Assembly (NCBI RefSeq): GCF_963583255.1
Contig: NC_084805.1
Span: 10,532,827 to 10,596,826 of the forward strand
DNA from: Pyrus communis
Taxonomy: Eukaryota; Streptophyta; Magnoliopsida; Rosales; Rosaceae
DNA length: 64,000 nt
Reading direction: 5' to 3'
Translations under genes and position numbers: made by a program
The notes under the pieces: generated by a model
Databases searched by the model: none
Told to the model about the DNA's origin: nothing
What the model saw: the letters and a program-made list of their open reading frames with translations, nothing else
Shown here: in pieces, positions 46,901 to 60,018 of the stretch
Layout: each line of letters starts with the position of its first letter
How positions within the stretch are numbered: position 1 is the stretch's first letter

Positions 46901-48510
46901 AATTCGAAATATATATTTATGCTTGCATTTTGATTTGATTACTTCTAATTGCGTTTCATAAGTTGTGGATTCAATTCGTTTAACTGTTTGATTGATAACT
47001 TATTTATGTATGTTTATTGAGAGTGCACACTTAATTTTCATGCATGAATATGATGCTAGAATATAAGTGAGTTTCACCTAATAGTTACGAACTTATATTC
47101 ACAAGTAGTGGAGGTTGCTTATAAACAATCGCGTTAAACGAATTCTTGGCATAAGTTTCATGCGTATTCCATAGTAACGAATGCCTCGTCAACACTTATA
47201 ATTTTCATAGAGCGTAATGATTCTTGCTTGTATCTCTATTATGCAATCATGTAGGGGACTTGTGGGGAATGTTTTGGGTTGTCGTATGCAATCATCCAAT
47301 TCAATAACGTTAGGAAGATTTGAAAGTTAATTTAAGCGGATCTAATTAACTTGGAGCATTGAGAATTAATGGTTTATTGAAATGCAATTGGAAATCGTTT
47401 TATTATGCAAGTATAACATATGTGGAGATGAACCCCGTAGCTAACTTTCCATCCATTCAATTCCATCAATTTGTTCTTTCTTTTCTTGTTTCTGTTTTCA
47501 TGTTTAATTTAACTTGTTGTTCAATTATGTTAAACATGTGGAACTAATTTCTTTTTAGTTAGAGGCGAATTTGAAGCCATGGACATATGTTGGTTATGAT
47601 TTGATTTACTCCAGTTATGAATTCATGAACTTTAGATGTGGTTTACTTTTCTGTTTTGATTAAGAACTTGTTTATGTATGTGGGTTGAGGGTCGACACTT
47701 AATTTGCATGCCTAAACTTGATGCTAGGATATAAGGGAATTTCACCTAATCGTTATGAACTTATATTCATGAGTAGTAAAAATCGCTAGTCACGATTGTG
47801 TTTAGTAAACCCTAGGCTGGATTAACATGCGTATTCCATAGTTATGAATGCCTAGTCGATGTTTATGATTTCCGTTGAACTTAATGATCTTTGTTGAATG
47901 TCTCTATCATGCATATTCCATGTTAGGGACTTTGATTAGGAATAATTTGGTTGTAATGCGTATCCCATTCAATCCAATGAATCTAGGGAAATCTGAAAGT
48001 TAATTTAAGCGGACCTAATTAACTTGGAGCATTGTCATTCATCGTTTGTTGAAGTCATAACTGGGAGTCAAATTATATGCTTATGTTCATGTGTGGATAA
48101 GGAACCCTCTAACTAGTTTCTCATCATTCTTCGTTTTACAATTTGTTTTGTTTCCAAGTTTTTGTTTTGTTTTCAAATTCGTCCAAAACTCAATCCCCCT
48201 TTACTTTATTGTTCAATTTAGTTAGAAATCATTTTAGTTTGTGTTTTTAAAGCATTTTGAGTCTTTGGCTTGTCTTAGTGTTTTAAAGTTTAGTTTTGCA
48301 TTCTTTGAGTCTAGTATGGTGTTTTATATTGTGTTTTTACGTTTTTGAGTCAGTTTCCAAGTGATTTGCAATCCCTCCTAATCCCCGGTTAAGAACGATC
48401 CCTACTTATACTTATACTACAATTGTCAAAAAGAGGGTTTAATTTGTGTGCGTATACAATTGTCAAAAAGAGGGTTTAATTTGTGTGCGTATAATTCTCG
48501 CATCACCAAC

Positions 48511-48699
48511 CCTCTATTTGTTTCCCCTTCAACGCGCACAAGTACACGTCAACTGCCTGCCTTCAATGTTTTATCAGACATATGCATACCCAACAAAAAA
48601 AAATTAAATTAAAAATTGTTTCAATTACACCGACGCACACCCACCCGTCCAACCCGTGTGACCGGTTCATAAATGACCCGTCGCTTATTAAAAATGATA
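48511..48699. other. Flank of Ulp1-type copy 2
   Basis: CG-containing sequence (ACACCGACGCACACCCACCCG). No gene seen. Confidence 0.4.
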
Positions 48700-51420
48700 A
48701 TCGGCATCATTTCAAAATTTTGGGAATATAAACTGTCCCTACCCCTTCCCACATCAATAGTTACATCATAAAGTTGCCTTCTCTTCCCAAAACCCTCCAT
48801 CTCCGTTAGCTCTCAAACATCCTTGCAGTCGTTATTTTGTTTTGCTTCTCGTCATTTGTGTTACAATACATGCTGTTTTCTTCATTTCCGCAGGCTTCAG
48901 AGTCATTGCTTCCTAAATAGTCGATGGCATACTTCATTCCTCAAACTAAATTTCAAATTTGGTGAGTTTTGAAATACCAAACCTACAAATAATTTTGTTA
49001 TTTATGTTAATTTGTTAATTATGGAAGTTTTTTGAGGAAATAAGTTGAATTTGGGTTTAGCGTTGATGAAATTATTTGGAAGTATTGGATATTTGTGGAA
49101 TTTTGGGAAAAATTTTGTGGGATGTGGGTTTATGAAATATTGTTGACATGTTGTGTATAAGGGGTAGGTCGTTATGTTTTTCATTTCTTTTAGTTGTATT
49201 GTTTAGTTGCAAATGATTTATGTTGATGAAATCATTGTTAATCATATAAATTGAGTTGATATTACTTTAGTCATCAAGGTTTGTTCACCATAGATGTAAG
49301 GTTATGAAGACTTGTTAACCTGTTGTGCTGAATTGATGAATTTGGTTATTATCATAGTATAATTTGTTCAATATGGTTATGTTGAATGCTTGTATTGTCA
49401 TGTGTATAAGAGATGGCTACTCAGGAGGTTCAACTAATAACAAAAGAGGAAGAATCGTATAGGGGAAGAGTTAACGACCTTTCGCAAGCAAGTTATGTGC
49501 TAGGTGTCATGCGGAAAAAGTTAATGATGCATAACTTGCTCATTTTAGGGCATCATACTTTGGACACTAAGAGAGTTTCGATCAACTAACCTTTAGTGGG
49601 AAATTGGTGCATGAATTGCCACTGCATAGAATGGCTAAACAAGTGGTGAAATATTTAGAGGGATTGACATACTTAATTGGTTACAAAATGATGTGGTTAC
49701 GAAGAATGACTTTTGCCTCATTACAGGGCTTCGTTGTGATGAACCCTAAGATAATAGAGGTTGAGCCTTCCAACATTAGGCTTTTGACTAAGTATTTTCC
49801 TCACAAACTGGATTTTGTTGGAAAGAGTAAGGTAGGAAGGGCAAGGGTAAAGTACAGCCTGTCCTAAAGAAAGGTAGCAAAAAGGTTTCAGTGACTTGTG
49901 CGGAGCTTGAAAGGGCTTTTCAAGAATACAAAATTAAGGATGATGCGTTCAAGTTGGGGCTGCTGTACTTCACTAAGGGTGTCTTGATAGGGGCGAAGAG
50001 TAATGCGGCTGTTAACCTACAGTACTTAAAGTTCATACATGACATAGATAAGTTCAACAACTATTCATGGGGTGCAATTTCTTTTGAACAACTAGAGGAT
50101 AGCCTCTCTTTTGCTGCATCTAGGAGAGGGAGAGGAAGAGTGGATGGTGATGTGGAAGAAGATGATGAGGAGAAAGAGGAGGAAGGGATAAGAAGAAAGA
50201 GGCCGAAGAAATCAAGATGAGGCTACAAAGGGTTTAGTTTTGCTTTTCAAGTACTGTTTTTTGGTTCCATTGAGCGCTAATATTGTTTAAATTATTGTGA
50301 TTGAGTACTAATTCAATTTACGTACAAGTGTGGGCATATGAAATAATTCCCCAACTGGATAAACCATTAAGGTATTGCAAGATGACTAATCCTACAACCA
50401 TCTCAAGAATTGTTCGATGGGCGACGATGAAAAAGCAGCCTTGTTGTTTTTTTATTACATTGTTAGTCCGGTTGCTGAGTTGGAGAATGTGGTGGTTAGA
50501 AACACTGATTTTTGGAAGCAGCTCCCTGTAATGGGAGGGTCGCTGTTAACCAGTATAAGTGACTAAACCCTATTTGGTTTGGAGTTGTATAAATGTGTTG
50601 GGATTGCATTGGTGTCATAGTTTAATTACAATTTGTGTATCTCAACACATTAATTTGCAGTTGTTTCTCATGAGGAAACATACCGAGAAGGCTCAGAGGG
50701 TAGGCAAAGTGTTGACCACGAACACAACCAACTGGTTTCTGGTAAAGTATCCAACCAAATTTCTGCTAATCTAAAGTTTGGAAATTCTAATATTAGGTGT
50801 GTTTTCGAATGTTTTAAGTGTTGTACAACCATTTTGATTTATATTCTAATTATGGACAAACATATTGTGAGTGGGAGCTAGTTTCTACATCATGGTTGGT
50901 GGATGTGGAAAAGGTGTACATGGTCATCAACCTTGATCACCATTGGACTGTCGCTGAGATGAATCTTGCAGCTTGGAGAATAATGGTGTTCGAATCATTG
51001 ACATCTACAAACCAACCCACGTAAAGCGATTGCCAAATTGGCTCCCCTCACTTCCGTGTTGCCGGATGTCCTCCAAAGCCTATGAATGAGATGAAGAACA
51101 TACCTTGGCCCATCATTGCAAGTCCAAAGTCCCCACAACAAGCCAATGGGTGAGTGAAAATTTAATTACATTGTTAGTCAGTTTAAATTGAATTGTCTAT
51201 GAATTGGTTTTCAAACTTGTTGAATTATTGGGTGCAACAGGAGGAATTGCGGTATTTTCACTTTAAAAGTGATTGAGTTCTTATCATGTGGCCTTCTTTT
51301 GGATAGAATTATGACCGCCAACGTTCTCGAATACCAACTAAGGATGGCGATTGACATGTTGCATGGTCTTCACAATGTATGGTGCGTGGTGCATGAATCA
51401 AACTTATGGTTCACAAACAA
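48700..51420 (+). pseudogene. DUF1985/Ulp1-type protease gene, copy 2, lacking the acidic linker
   Basis: The 5' part (49200-49500) aligns with 23700-23900 of copy 1. The frame 49604-49867 (87 aa) and the frame 49891-50220 (109 aa) encode DUF1985: CAELERAFQEYKIKDDAFKLGLLYFTKGVLIGAK…LKFIHDIDKFNNYSWGAISFEQLEDSL, followed by an R/E-rich tail (RRGRGRVDGDVEEDDEEKEEE). The next block, VWAYEIIPQLDKPLRYCKM (about 50325-50380), matches 24132 in copy 1. At about 50440 this copy jumps from KKQP to the position matching 25562 in copy 1, so roughly 1.3 kb of acidic linker is absent. Protease pieces follow at 50818-51024 and 51241-51400. Stops and frameshifts make it a pseudogene. Confidence 0.75.
50818..51400 (+). 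pseudogene. C48 (Ulp1) peptidase domain of copy 2
   Basis: VEKVYMVINLDHHWTVAEMN carries the catalytic His. The catalytic Asp is replaced by Glu (MVFESL). After stops and a GT-AG intron (about 51147-51240), NGRNCGIFTLKVIEFLSCGLLLDRI carries the Cys and EYQLRMAIDMLHGLHNV ends the domain, matching copy 1 residue by residue in many places. Confidence 0.7.
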
Positions 51421-52782
51421 TTTGATGTACATTTACTGCTAAAGAACAATGGTAGTCTGTAACTAAATAGTACATTGTTTGTGTTTGGTGTTGGATAATT
51501 TTTTAATTTCTTGAGATAGTTTGTAGTTTGTTCAAATGAATTATGTTTGTTCGACAACTAGTTCATTATGGATGTTTGTAACTGATTTCTCTATATTATT
51601 ACTTCTTAAGTGACATCCCTCACACTTTTATATATTGAAACATTGTTTGGGACAATATCTGAAACCATCCCTTATGTTTTATTGTGGTGTCACAATTGCT
51701 CAACCAAACATTAGGTAATGAAGGTTTGTCACAATATCACAATATATGAAACCACCACCTGTGTGTCATGAACGTTTGTGGACATGTATAAATCAGGAAC
51801 TTTTCTAAGAAGCTATCGCATTTCTAGCAAACAACCATTATGTGTTATGAAAACTTGTGAATGTTTATGAATCAAAAACTAATTATTAAGGAGTTGTGAC
51901 AGTTCTAGCAACCAACCATTATGTGTTATGAAAGCTTGTGAATGTTTATGGAAAACACACATGGCGAGAGACAACCCTAATCTATCACGCCTAAACCCTA
52001 AACTGAACAAAAATAAAATTAAAGTTATTGGATTATCGGACCGCAACCACAATCTAGCTTCAATACACCTCAAATCCGTTTGAAACTCCAACTCCTTCTC
52101 TCTACCTCTCTTCCCCTCTCTTTCCCTCTTGAACGCGTGCAACACCCAACCCCTCTTTCCTGCTTGCTCCTATTTTCGTCCGTCAAACAAAAGATCCCAG
52201 TTGAATAAAAAAAGTTGAAAATTTTCTAAATCCACCAAATCACAACAAACCTAGTTCTACGCATGAGCTCATCCATTCTCAGTCGTTAAATCCTTGTCTG
52301 CGCAGATGGTCCCCACGCTTCGTCCACACCTTAGAAATACCCTTAAAGACATTAGCATTGTGGGCCACAAACTCTTAACTCACTTTAACAAGGCCCAATA
52401 TTGCGGAACTGGATTTCCTTCATAAAAATAGTAAGGATATGTTTGGGGTATATTGCAAATAGATCCATGCATGGAAACAACATCATCCTTTGATTAATTT
52501 CAGAATTATAGTGTGACAGAAGGAAGACTCACTGCATCACAAGGGAGCACACTTGCAACAAAGGAGCACACCACGTGCACCTGCACTTGCACATAAAATA
52601 AATAAACAAAATTATACAAATAAAATAGAGAAAAGTTTGGCTTGCTTAAGGTTAAAGATAAGTTCCTAGCTTCCCAAAATATTTTGTGATCTATTCAAAG
52701 AACTTCATACTTATAATCGAAATCGATCATATTATAAATACTCTATACACATCTTCGCAAAAAAAATAATTAAGACTAAGAT
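51421..52782. other. 3' flank of Ulp1 copy 2 and unassigned sequence
   Basis: 51600-51960 contains degenerate repeats of TTATGAAAGCTTGTGAATGTTTATG type (51845 and 51920), related to 29330-29420. After that nothing is recognised; the frame 51879-52145 on the minus strand has no family likeness. Confidence 0.45.
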
Positions 52783-52879
52783 TGTTTAGTAAAACAATTA
52801 TAACAGATAAATAGACGGTTCATAATGTTGTTTAGTTAAACAATTATAACAGATAGATAGACTGTTCATAATGTTTTTA
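52783..52879. repeat. Tandem pair of about 47-base units
   Basis: TGTTTAGTAAAACAATTATA…ACGGTTCATAATG is repeated once with a few changes. Confidence 0.85.
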
Positions 52880-53286
52880 CAAAATCCGTCTATTTTAAAA
52901 TGGTCCTTGTGTGTTACTCTTCCTACCGATTTGGTTTTGTGTTTTCAATTTAGCCAATTTAGTATCTATGTTTAACTCAATTAGTTAATGCTTCAAAACC
53001 ATTCATATTATAAAATTAAGAATGAAATTTACAACATGTTTCAAATTGATAAAGAAAAATACTAAAATTAAGCAAATAAAAAAAAATATAAAAGAATTTA
53101 AAAATAAAGACAAGAAAATAATATAATTTCAATAAAAAAATAAATTGAAACTCTCCTGCCTCATACTTTTCCCATAATAGCACCTACCACCATCATCGAA
53201 TCTATCCAAAACCAACATTCCAACCACCATGAGTCGCCCCCATAATGACCCATCCTATCCCTTCCGAACAAATTTCATCTCACTGT
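52880..53286. other. No recognisable feature
   Basis: AT-rich sequence up to the chromovirus LTR. Confidence 0.45.
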
Positions 53287-56112
53287 TGTCACACCCCCAA
53301 ACTCAAGGCCTATATTGTAGGAATATGGCACAAGAATTTGCGGCGTGAGTCGAGAAACCACAATCTACCTTAGAATAAAAACATTATCAATTTTCGTTTC
53401 TTCAAGTTAAAAAGTACAGTGGACTCTCACGTAAAATATAACTGCAACAGAATAATACTTTTTTCGGGTGCATAATGTGACAATACTCATTAAAAGTCCT
53501 GCAACACGAGATGGGTGTATTAGTATTTCTGTGATAATCCATTCCAAATTTCTCATTTTTATTAATTTTAAAAGCATGAATTTACAAAAATACCCTAGCG
53601 GCAAAGATTTCGACTAACGTTGACTATCGTCTAGAGAGACGTATGACTTATTATTTTAGCATATCCTTATAGTACTCGTTGGTGCGAACGCATAAGCAAA
53701 AGCCGTTTACGAATCCGGATTATAACGGTATAGTTATGAACGTTTGAAGTTGGTTATTGAGAGTTAGTTAAAAGATTAAGAATGACCAATTAGATGAAAA
53801 AGAAGAAAAGGGCAGCAACCTAATCAGAAATCAGAGAAAAAAAAAAAAAAAAAGGAAAAAGCTATGCTTTTTCTGTGGATTTTCCGTCCGTACACCTCCA
53901 CGACCACCCATCTTCCAAGGCCAATTCCAGCCAACTCCGATGGAGTTTTTCGACACCACTACCACCATCTTGAAGCTCTCATTCCCCTCTACAAAATCCA
54001 CCCAAAACCACTTTAATTAACCTCTGTATGTGGTGGTTTGAGGCCATGAAAGTCTCACGGTACCCCCGGCCACTTGGGCTTTGTAGCCCATCATCCCAGG
54101 AGCAAATCCCAACCAACCTTGACCCAGTTGGTCCACCGTAGACGACGAATTGACACCAGGAAGTTTTAGTTACCGCTGGCTTTGTGGGCAAAATTGACCA
54201 TCTTCTGTCCACTTTTGGACTTCGTGGCAGGCGCCAATCATTCGGGACACCTTGATGCATGCGCTAGAGAATCATAACGTGGACTTCAGGTGAGTAGATC
54301 TTTTTCTTTTTATCGTACATATTATTGATAGTTCCATCGACACTTTTAAATTGATTTAGGTATATTACCTTCATATAATTAATGTGAATGCTTGAAGTAC
54401 TAATATGAACTACGAATGGCTTGATCCCTATTTAGGGTATGTAAGCAGTCTAACGAGACGTTAGATGCAGCCATAATATATTTGAGACAAAAGCCTTATT
54501 TGGGAAATTGAGCAATGTGAAGGAAGTTGGTGGAAAGGTGAAATTTAACCTTATGTTTTTGGTGGTTAAATGTTGGTCATAAATCAATGTGTGAGGCATT
54601 GAGAGAGTGAAGTAAAGAATCGTAAATAATGATGGTTAATTAAACTAATATTTAGTTGGACTTGTTCCCAATAATTATTCCCGAAATAAATAGTTCGGGA
54701 GTGGAGTGTTACAAATTATGCATATTTCGCCATGTTATATATATGTATATACTAGTAAATGCTATGATATGGTTGAGTATTAGATTGCATCATGACATAT
54801 CCATATGTATACTACCTGTAAGGAATTATGGTGAAAGCTTTAATGTGCGAAGAGGAACGTAGGACGCACAGGTAAGTTCAGGTAAGTTTATGGTGTTACT
54901 TGAAATGATCGAGTTATGGCATGACTATATTTATACTTTAGGCAACTCCGACCTTGTCGTACATGTTGCAATGATAGGAAACTCCGACACTGTCGTACAG
55001 GTTGCCTATGAGTCGTACATGTTATGTTGACATGCATTGAGAGCTCATAAACCTGCACCCCGGTGTTAGTACTCCCACCCCTGGCCAGGGCACAATCCTT
55101 CACTTGATGTTCACCTCCCGCACCTTACACTCACCTTGGATCCAAGTTAGGTGCACAGTCATGTCGTACAGACCACAGTAGGTGGTTCTGACTTGTAGGT
55201 GACCTGCGATTATTCGCACAGTCTTCACGTGATCGTAGCACTTGAGCGTATTTATTTACACCCAGTCCTGTAGTACAGACCACTTTAATTGGTTTTGACT
55301 CGTGTGCAAGTATACTTATTGAGCTATTGGCTAGCATGTTGATGAGCTATTGACTAGCATGTTATTAAGCTATTGTCTAACATGTTGATGAGCTATTGGC
55401 TAGCATGTTATTGAGCTATTGGCTAGCATTTTATTGAGCTAGTGGCTAGCATGTTGATGAGCTATTGGCTTGTATGTTGAAGAGTTATTGAGTCAGCCGT
55501 ACAAGCCGCATGAGGTGACTCCGGCTAGCATGTTGATAAGTTATTGGTTCAGCCGTACAGGCCATAATAGGTGGATCCGGCTGACATATCATTTCATATT
55601 GATTTAGTTCACCTAGGTTACTTATTCTTGTTGAGATATTTAACACGGCATAGCTGTGAGACTGTTATTTTGGTCATGGTTTTGAGTTATAGTCACACCT
55701 GTTATTTTCTGGGAAATTATACAGGTATTACGGCGAGGGATTACTGCCTTTGGTAATTGAAATTGATTTGAAAAGTTTTGTTTCACTTACTCACATTTTC
55801 TATTTTGGCATCCCTTCAGGTTCCAGCAACAGAATTCCGTATTAACGAGGATTTGTGGCACTTTTCAGTACATATGTCTTCTTATGATGGTATAATCATT
55901 ATCTTATCTTACTATACTTTACCTATACTTTGTATCACGCGTGAAATGGGTCTAGACCCGCTCATCGCGCATTCGTGTACTTAAAAACTTTTAGGTTTTA
56001 ATTTATTCACATTTTATACATTATCACACTTTATGGCTTCGTCACCTTCCTTGTGTCGGCCAGCACAGCTCGATTCAAGATCCTAGTGAATATTTCGGGT
56101 CGGGATGTCTCA
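53287..56112 (+). mobile_element. Tekay/Del-type chromovirus LTR (second copy)
   Basis: Start TGTCACACCCCCAAACTCAA and end TTTCGGGTCGGGATGTCTCA fit this family. It shares with 3675-5899 the CACCTTGGATCCA, CTTCACGTGATCG, CATCCCTTCAGG and GTGTCGGCCAGCACAGC blocks (55130-56070). A local array of GAGCTATTGGCTAGCATG units is present at 55319-55470. There is no polypurine tract before it and no convincing target duplication. It may be a solo LTR or a truncated piece. Confidence 0.6.
55319..55475. repeat. Tandem array of about 23-base units
   Basis: GAGCTATTGGCTAGCATGTT and variants (ATTAAGCTATTGTCTAACATG, GAGCTATTGACTAGCATG) occur about seven times in a row within the LTR. Confidence 0.85.
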
Positions 56113-57130
56113 ATTTCCTTGTCAATATAACTTGACAATACTTAATATAAAAACTCGTGCACATACCTCGCAAATCATATAGCACAATACAAATGCATGG
56201 ATTATTACCTCGATGACATAATATATAAATACTTCTTGTAACTCCTCTAGAGTACAAAGCCACCACTATTTGTTTCATAGCCACTCTTTGTCCATGTAGA
56301 TATTGCACTATGATATTCGTGGATGTGAAGCTATGGGCCCTAGTCGATATAGCTATGGGCCCAACAATCTTTCTCATAAGTTCTGTAACATAATACAGGT
56401 GGATGACATTTATACCGAACATGTATTTTCTCATAATTTATGTAACACAGTACAAGACGTGTATGATAAACATGTATCCTCCTCGTAATTCCTACAACAT
56501 AATACATGTATCACCGAACATATATCTCCTCTTCATAATTCGTGTAACACAATACAGGTGCATGTATATTGAGCATGATCTCTTTAAACATGTATATTGA
56601 ACATGTATCTCACCGTAATTCTTGCAAAACAATACAGGTTCGTGTGCACTTGACAAGCTGACATCATACTAAGGTTTAAACTTCCACATTTCCAAAATAT
56701 GTATACCCAAATTGTCAGGATTCTCGTTTAGACACTGATGGGTATAATAATGGACTATATGTAGGACACCCCTGTACACACTAACGGGTTGGTCACATCA
56801 TGCTAAGTTTTAAACTTTCAGAATTCTAAAGCATGTATACCCAAGGATCGGTAACCCACGAATATAATAGTGCAATATCTACATGGACTAGGGCCCATAG
56901 CTTGACATCCACAAACTTTCTAAGTACGTTACTAATTAACTTAGTTTAATAACATATAAACAGAAACGTAACCCAAGGATGTACGGGATCAAGCAAGGTT
57001 TGGAGATTTCGTTTCGACCGCGTATCTGTAAATGGGTAGTTTATTTTATACCTATACATATTATAGTTTCCCTAAATGCATAGTTACTTCACTTTTACGC
57101 TTATATTGCCAAGCATTTGTTATTGTGATA
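56113..57130. repeat. Repeat block with inverted, permuted units
   Basis: Units with ACATGTATCTCCTCGTAATTC and AACACAATACAGGT recur several times (56400-56640). A 55-base segment at 56288-56345 recurs in inverted and permuted form at 56854-56920 (GGGCCCATAGCTTGACATCC versus GGATGTGAAGCTATGGGCCC). There is no coding sequence. Confidence 0.65.
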
Positions 57131-57953
57131 TAAATTGTGATAAATGTTGCTATGTGGCTGGGATATTACAGTCATGACATTCATACATATCTGTACATGC
57201 TCATCTTGCTGCACCGATGTTAGTACTCGTCCCAGGGCCAGGGCTAGTCCTTCACGTGTATGTTCACATCGCACCATTCACTCGCCTTGGATCCAAGTTA
57301 GGTGCCAATCCTGTCATTCAGATTGCATTAGGCAATTGCGATTCGTATGTGACCGTGCTTCTGTACCAGCCTTCACTTGATTGTAATACTAGAGCGTATT
57401 GATTACACCTAGTCCTGTTCGTGTCAGAGATTATCTGTACGAACTCGTGTGTCAGTTTAGGTGGATGAGCATTTGGTTATACTTGATTATCACATGATTA
57501 TATTATTACTGTGGCATTTGATATATCATGACTTGACATAATTCTAGTTATATTGCAGTTGTACTTTTATTACATACTTACGTAGTATGTTTTACGGAAA
57601 CTATACTTGTTTTATAGCGAGGGGTTACTATGTTCGAAAATAAAGGTTTTCTTACAAACGTTGTTTTACTAACCCACTCAAACTTTGTTTTTCACCCCTC
57701 CAGGTTTAGTAGTTGTGCTTACGTGTAAACGAGGATTCTGGTAAATTTTAAGAGATGGTTATCTTCAATGGTATAACCGTTATCCTATTTACTATATTGT
57801 CTTATACTCTAACATCACGTTTGAAATGGGTTCAATCCTGCTTACCTGCACACTCTTTTGATTAGGCACTTTTAGGTTTAAATTCATTCACATCTTTTTT
57901 TCACTACACTACACTTTATGACTTTCTCACCCTCCAAGTGTCGGCCAGCATAT
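57131..57953 (+). mobile_element. Second truncated chromovirus LTR piece
   Basis: Same block order as 5900-6661: GTCCTTCACGTGTATG (57246), GCCTTGGATCCA (57283), CCCCTCCAGGTTTAG (57695), GTGTCGGCCAGCA (57939), then broken by a TA microsatellite. Confidence 0.6.
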
Positions 57954-58297
57954 ATATATATATATGAATGATGTATGCATGAAAGATCATCATCAAACTT
58001 CTCATTTCGCTCGGGACTTATTACTCATTGTAAACCTGACTTCAATACCACACATAACAAATTCATTGTAATAGATAATATTACTCAAATATATAAAACT
58101 CGTGACAAGGCTATGATTCAACACCATCCACGTAAATAAATCTATAACAATACGAAGAGGGTTATGACTTCACACCTCTGAAATGATACTTACTAGATAC
58201 AATTGTATTAGTCTGTACTCAAGTGAGACGTGTTCGTACTCAAATAAGGCCACATGGGCTAACATTAACTAAATCGTTATAGTTGCACCTCGAATGA
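57954..58297. other. TA microsatellite and unassigned sequence
   Basis: Short TA run (57952-57965), then AT-rich sequence up to the L1 tail. No gene. Confidence 0.5.
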
Positions 58298-58317
58298 TTT
58301 TTTTTTTTTTTTTTTTT
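58298..58317 (-). other. Poly(A) tail of the L1
   Basis: Twenty T on the plus strand, that is poly(A) on the element strand, just after the RNase H frame and a short 3' UTR. An almost uninterrupted tail suggests it is not very old. Confidence 0.85.
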
Positions 58318-58402
58318 GGATAGAAAGGAGACTAAAATTAAATTGACAATGGGTACAATCAAAGAGAAAGGCCAGAGAGGCTTCCACAGGAATAGAATTA
58401 TC

Positions 58403-58690
58403 CTAAACATGAAAATCAGCAACCGAAAACCTTACTCTAGTAATAGCATCAGCTAAAAAATTTGCTTCCCTAAAGACATGATTCCAGGAAATCTCCGAGA
58501 ACAATTCAGCCAGCCAACGAATATCTTCAAGAATGGTCCTTAGTCTCCAAGGAGGGTTGTAAGTACCTTTAATAGCCTCGATCACCAATTTTGAGTCACC
58601 CTCCACCATGATACGGGACAAACCTATCATTAGCCAACTAAAGGCCATCACGCAAAGCAAGGCATTCTGCCACAGAAATCATGTTTTGGC
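58403..58690 (-). pseudogene. L1 RNase H domain (RVT_3 type)
   Basis: Minus-strand MLCVMAFSWLMIGLSRIMVEGDSKLVIEAIKG … ILEDIRWLAELFSEISWNHVFREANFLADAITR. The VEGDSKLVI and REANFLAD blocks are typical of the RNase H that many plant L1 elements have at the C-terminus. The first part (58800-58690) is in another frame. Confidence 0.75.
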
Positions 58691-58985
58691 CAGTAAATCT
58701 AGCCCCCACCACAACAAGATCCTCCGATTCATTCCTAATCACAAAACCAGAAGTTGAACCTTGGTCCATCACAGATCCATCAAAGTTGAGCTTAACAAAC
58801 CTGGCATCAAGGGGTCGCCATCGAATAGGAGAGCACTAGGGAGGTATGTTACCATTATAACTAACAGGGCTTAAATTACTGGCTTCAACAAAATCCCTTC
58901 CAAGATCAAGTGTAGTCTCGACAATCTAATAATGGTTTGGCACTTTATTCTGAAAAACCACCTAATTTCTTTCCTTCTAGATTTG

Positions 58986-59372
58986 CTAGCAGATAAGTAA
59001 AGCTTTACTAAGATCACACATACCTGCATCAACCTTAAACTCAAGCTCATTAAGCCAATCAATAAAATGAAGATTTTGCTTTAACCTCGTAGTGTTAGGA
59101 ACAGCATGACCATTCCAGACTAATCTTGTAAAGTTACAATTCAAGAATAAATGAGCTCTATTCTCTTCCTCAGCATTGCACATAGGACAAGAGGATGGAA
59201 TATTGTTGACAAACCTGGATAATCTGTCTCTTCTATGCAATCTTCCTAAAATAAGCAGCCAACTAAACATCTTAACTTTATGAGGGAGCTTAAGCTTCCA
59301 CATTTTTTTAAGAAGATCACTTACATTATTATTATTAATATTTCTGAGTCTAGAAGCAAATGCTCTCGCCAT
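58986..59372 (-). pseudogene. L1 zinc-binding region (zf-RVT)
   Basis: The 128-residue piece reads WKLKLPHKVKMFSWLLILGRLHRRDRL…SSCPMCNAEEENRAHLFLNCNFTRLVW. The C-x2-C…H…C pattern of the zf-RVT domain is intact. Confidence 0.85.
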
Positions 59373-59481
59373 TTCCCATAATCCACCGTATCCTTAAATT
59401 AATGATATTCCTAGACTTAAGGATACATTTCCAGGCACACGAGTGATGTTGCCTGACTTTTGCATTAAGAAAATAATCTTG

Positions 59482-60018
59482 TTAAAGATATTTATTCTTA
59501 ATAATTTGAACCCACCAGTTTAGACTATCCGTTAAAATTTTCCAGCCAAGCTTAGCTAGGGAAGCATTGTTGAAATGGCTACTTTTCCTAATGCCCAAAC
59601 CTCCAATATCCTTAGAGTTACGAACTTTATTCCATGCCATAGGGGCCAACTTACTATATTTTCCCCGCAAAAACCTCAAACTCTCTCTATCTAAGGTTTC
59701 AGATAATTTCTCAGGAAATTTAAAACAAGACATAGTATGATTGGCACAGCAAGCAGGTTAACCTTGATAAGAGTCAATCTTCCAGCTTTAGAAAAGGTAT
59801 TTGTTTTCCAGCCAACTAACTTATTCTTTATTTTGATAATAAGCTCTTTGGAATTAACTTGGTCCTTCCAGAAGATAATATTGTGGATACCCAAATACCT
59901 GCCAATTGTAGTTTTATGTTGGATAGCAAGAATATTAACAACGTCATTTCTAATATTGTTAGGAGTATTGTTTGAAAAATAAAAAGAAGGCTTATGAAAG
60001 TTTATCTTTTAGACTGAA
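59482..60018 (-). pseudogene. L1 reverse transcriptase, C-terminal part
   Basis: INFHKPSF, then GRYLGIHNIIFWKDQV, NKLVGWKTNTFSKAGRLTLIK (to 59691), and FLRGKYSKLAPMAWNKVRNSKDIGGLGIRKS (59733-59482). These follow directly on the RT core on the other side of the LTR insertion (61067). Confidence 0.8.

Larger units (their letters stand above)
45423..48510 (+). mobile_element. Athila-family solo LTR (45428-48505, 3078 bp), TSD CCAAC
   Basis: It starts TGATAGGAGCATATTCATGC and ends ATTCTCGCATCA; CCAAC flanks it at 45423-45427 and 48506-48510. It resembles the 26718-29296 LTR in its 3' half (118-base tandem pair 46671-46860, hairpin 46884-46900, two modules 46920-47520 and 47570-48120) but has a different 5' variable block of CATTCCACATGCATTC-type repeats (45660-46600). 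A direct duplication of GTCAAAAAGAGGGTTTAATT lies near the right end (48426 and 48462). Confidence 0.92.

Noticed and set aside
53979..54260. 93-residue minus frame
   Set aside because: It lies in the leader part of a chromovirus LTR and has no support.
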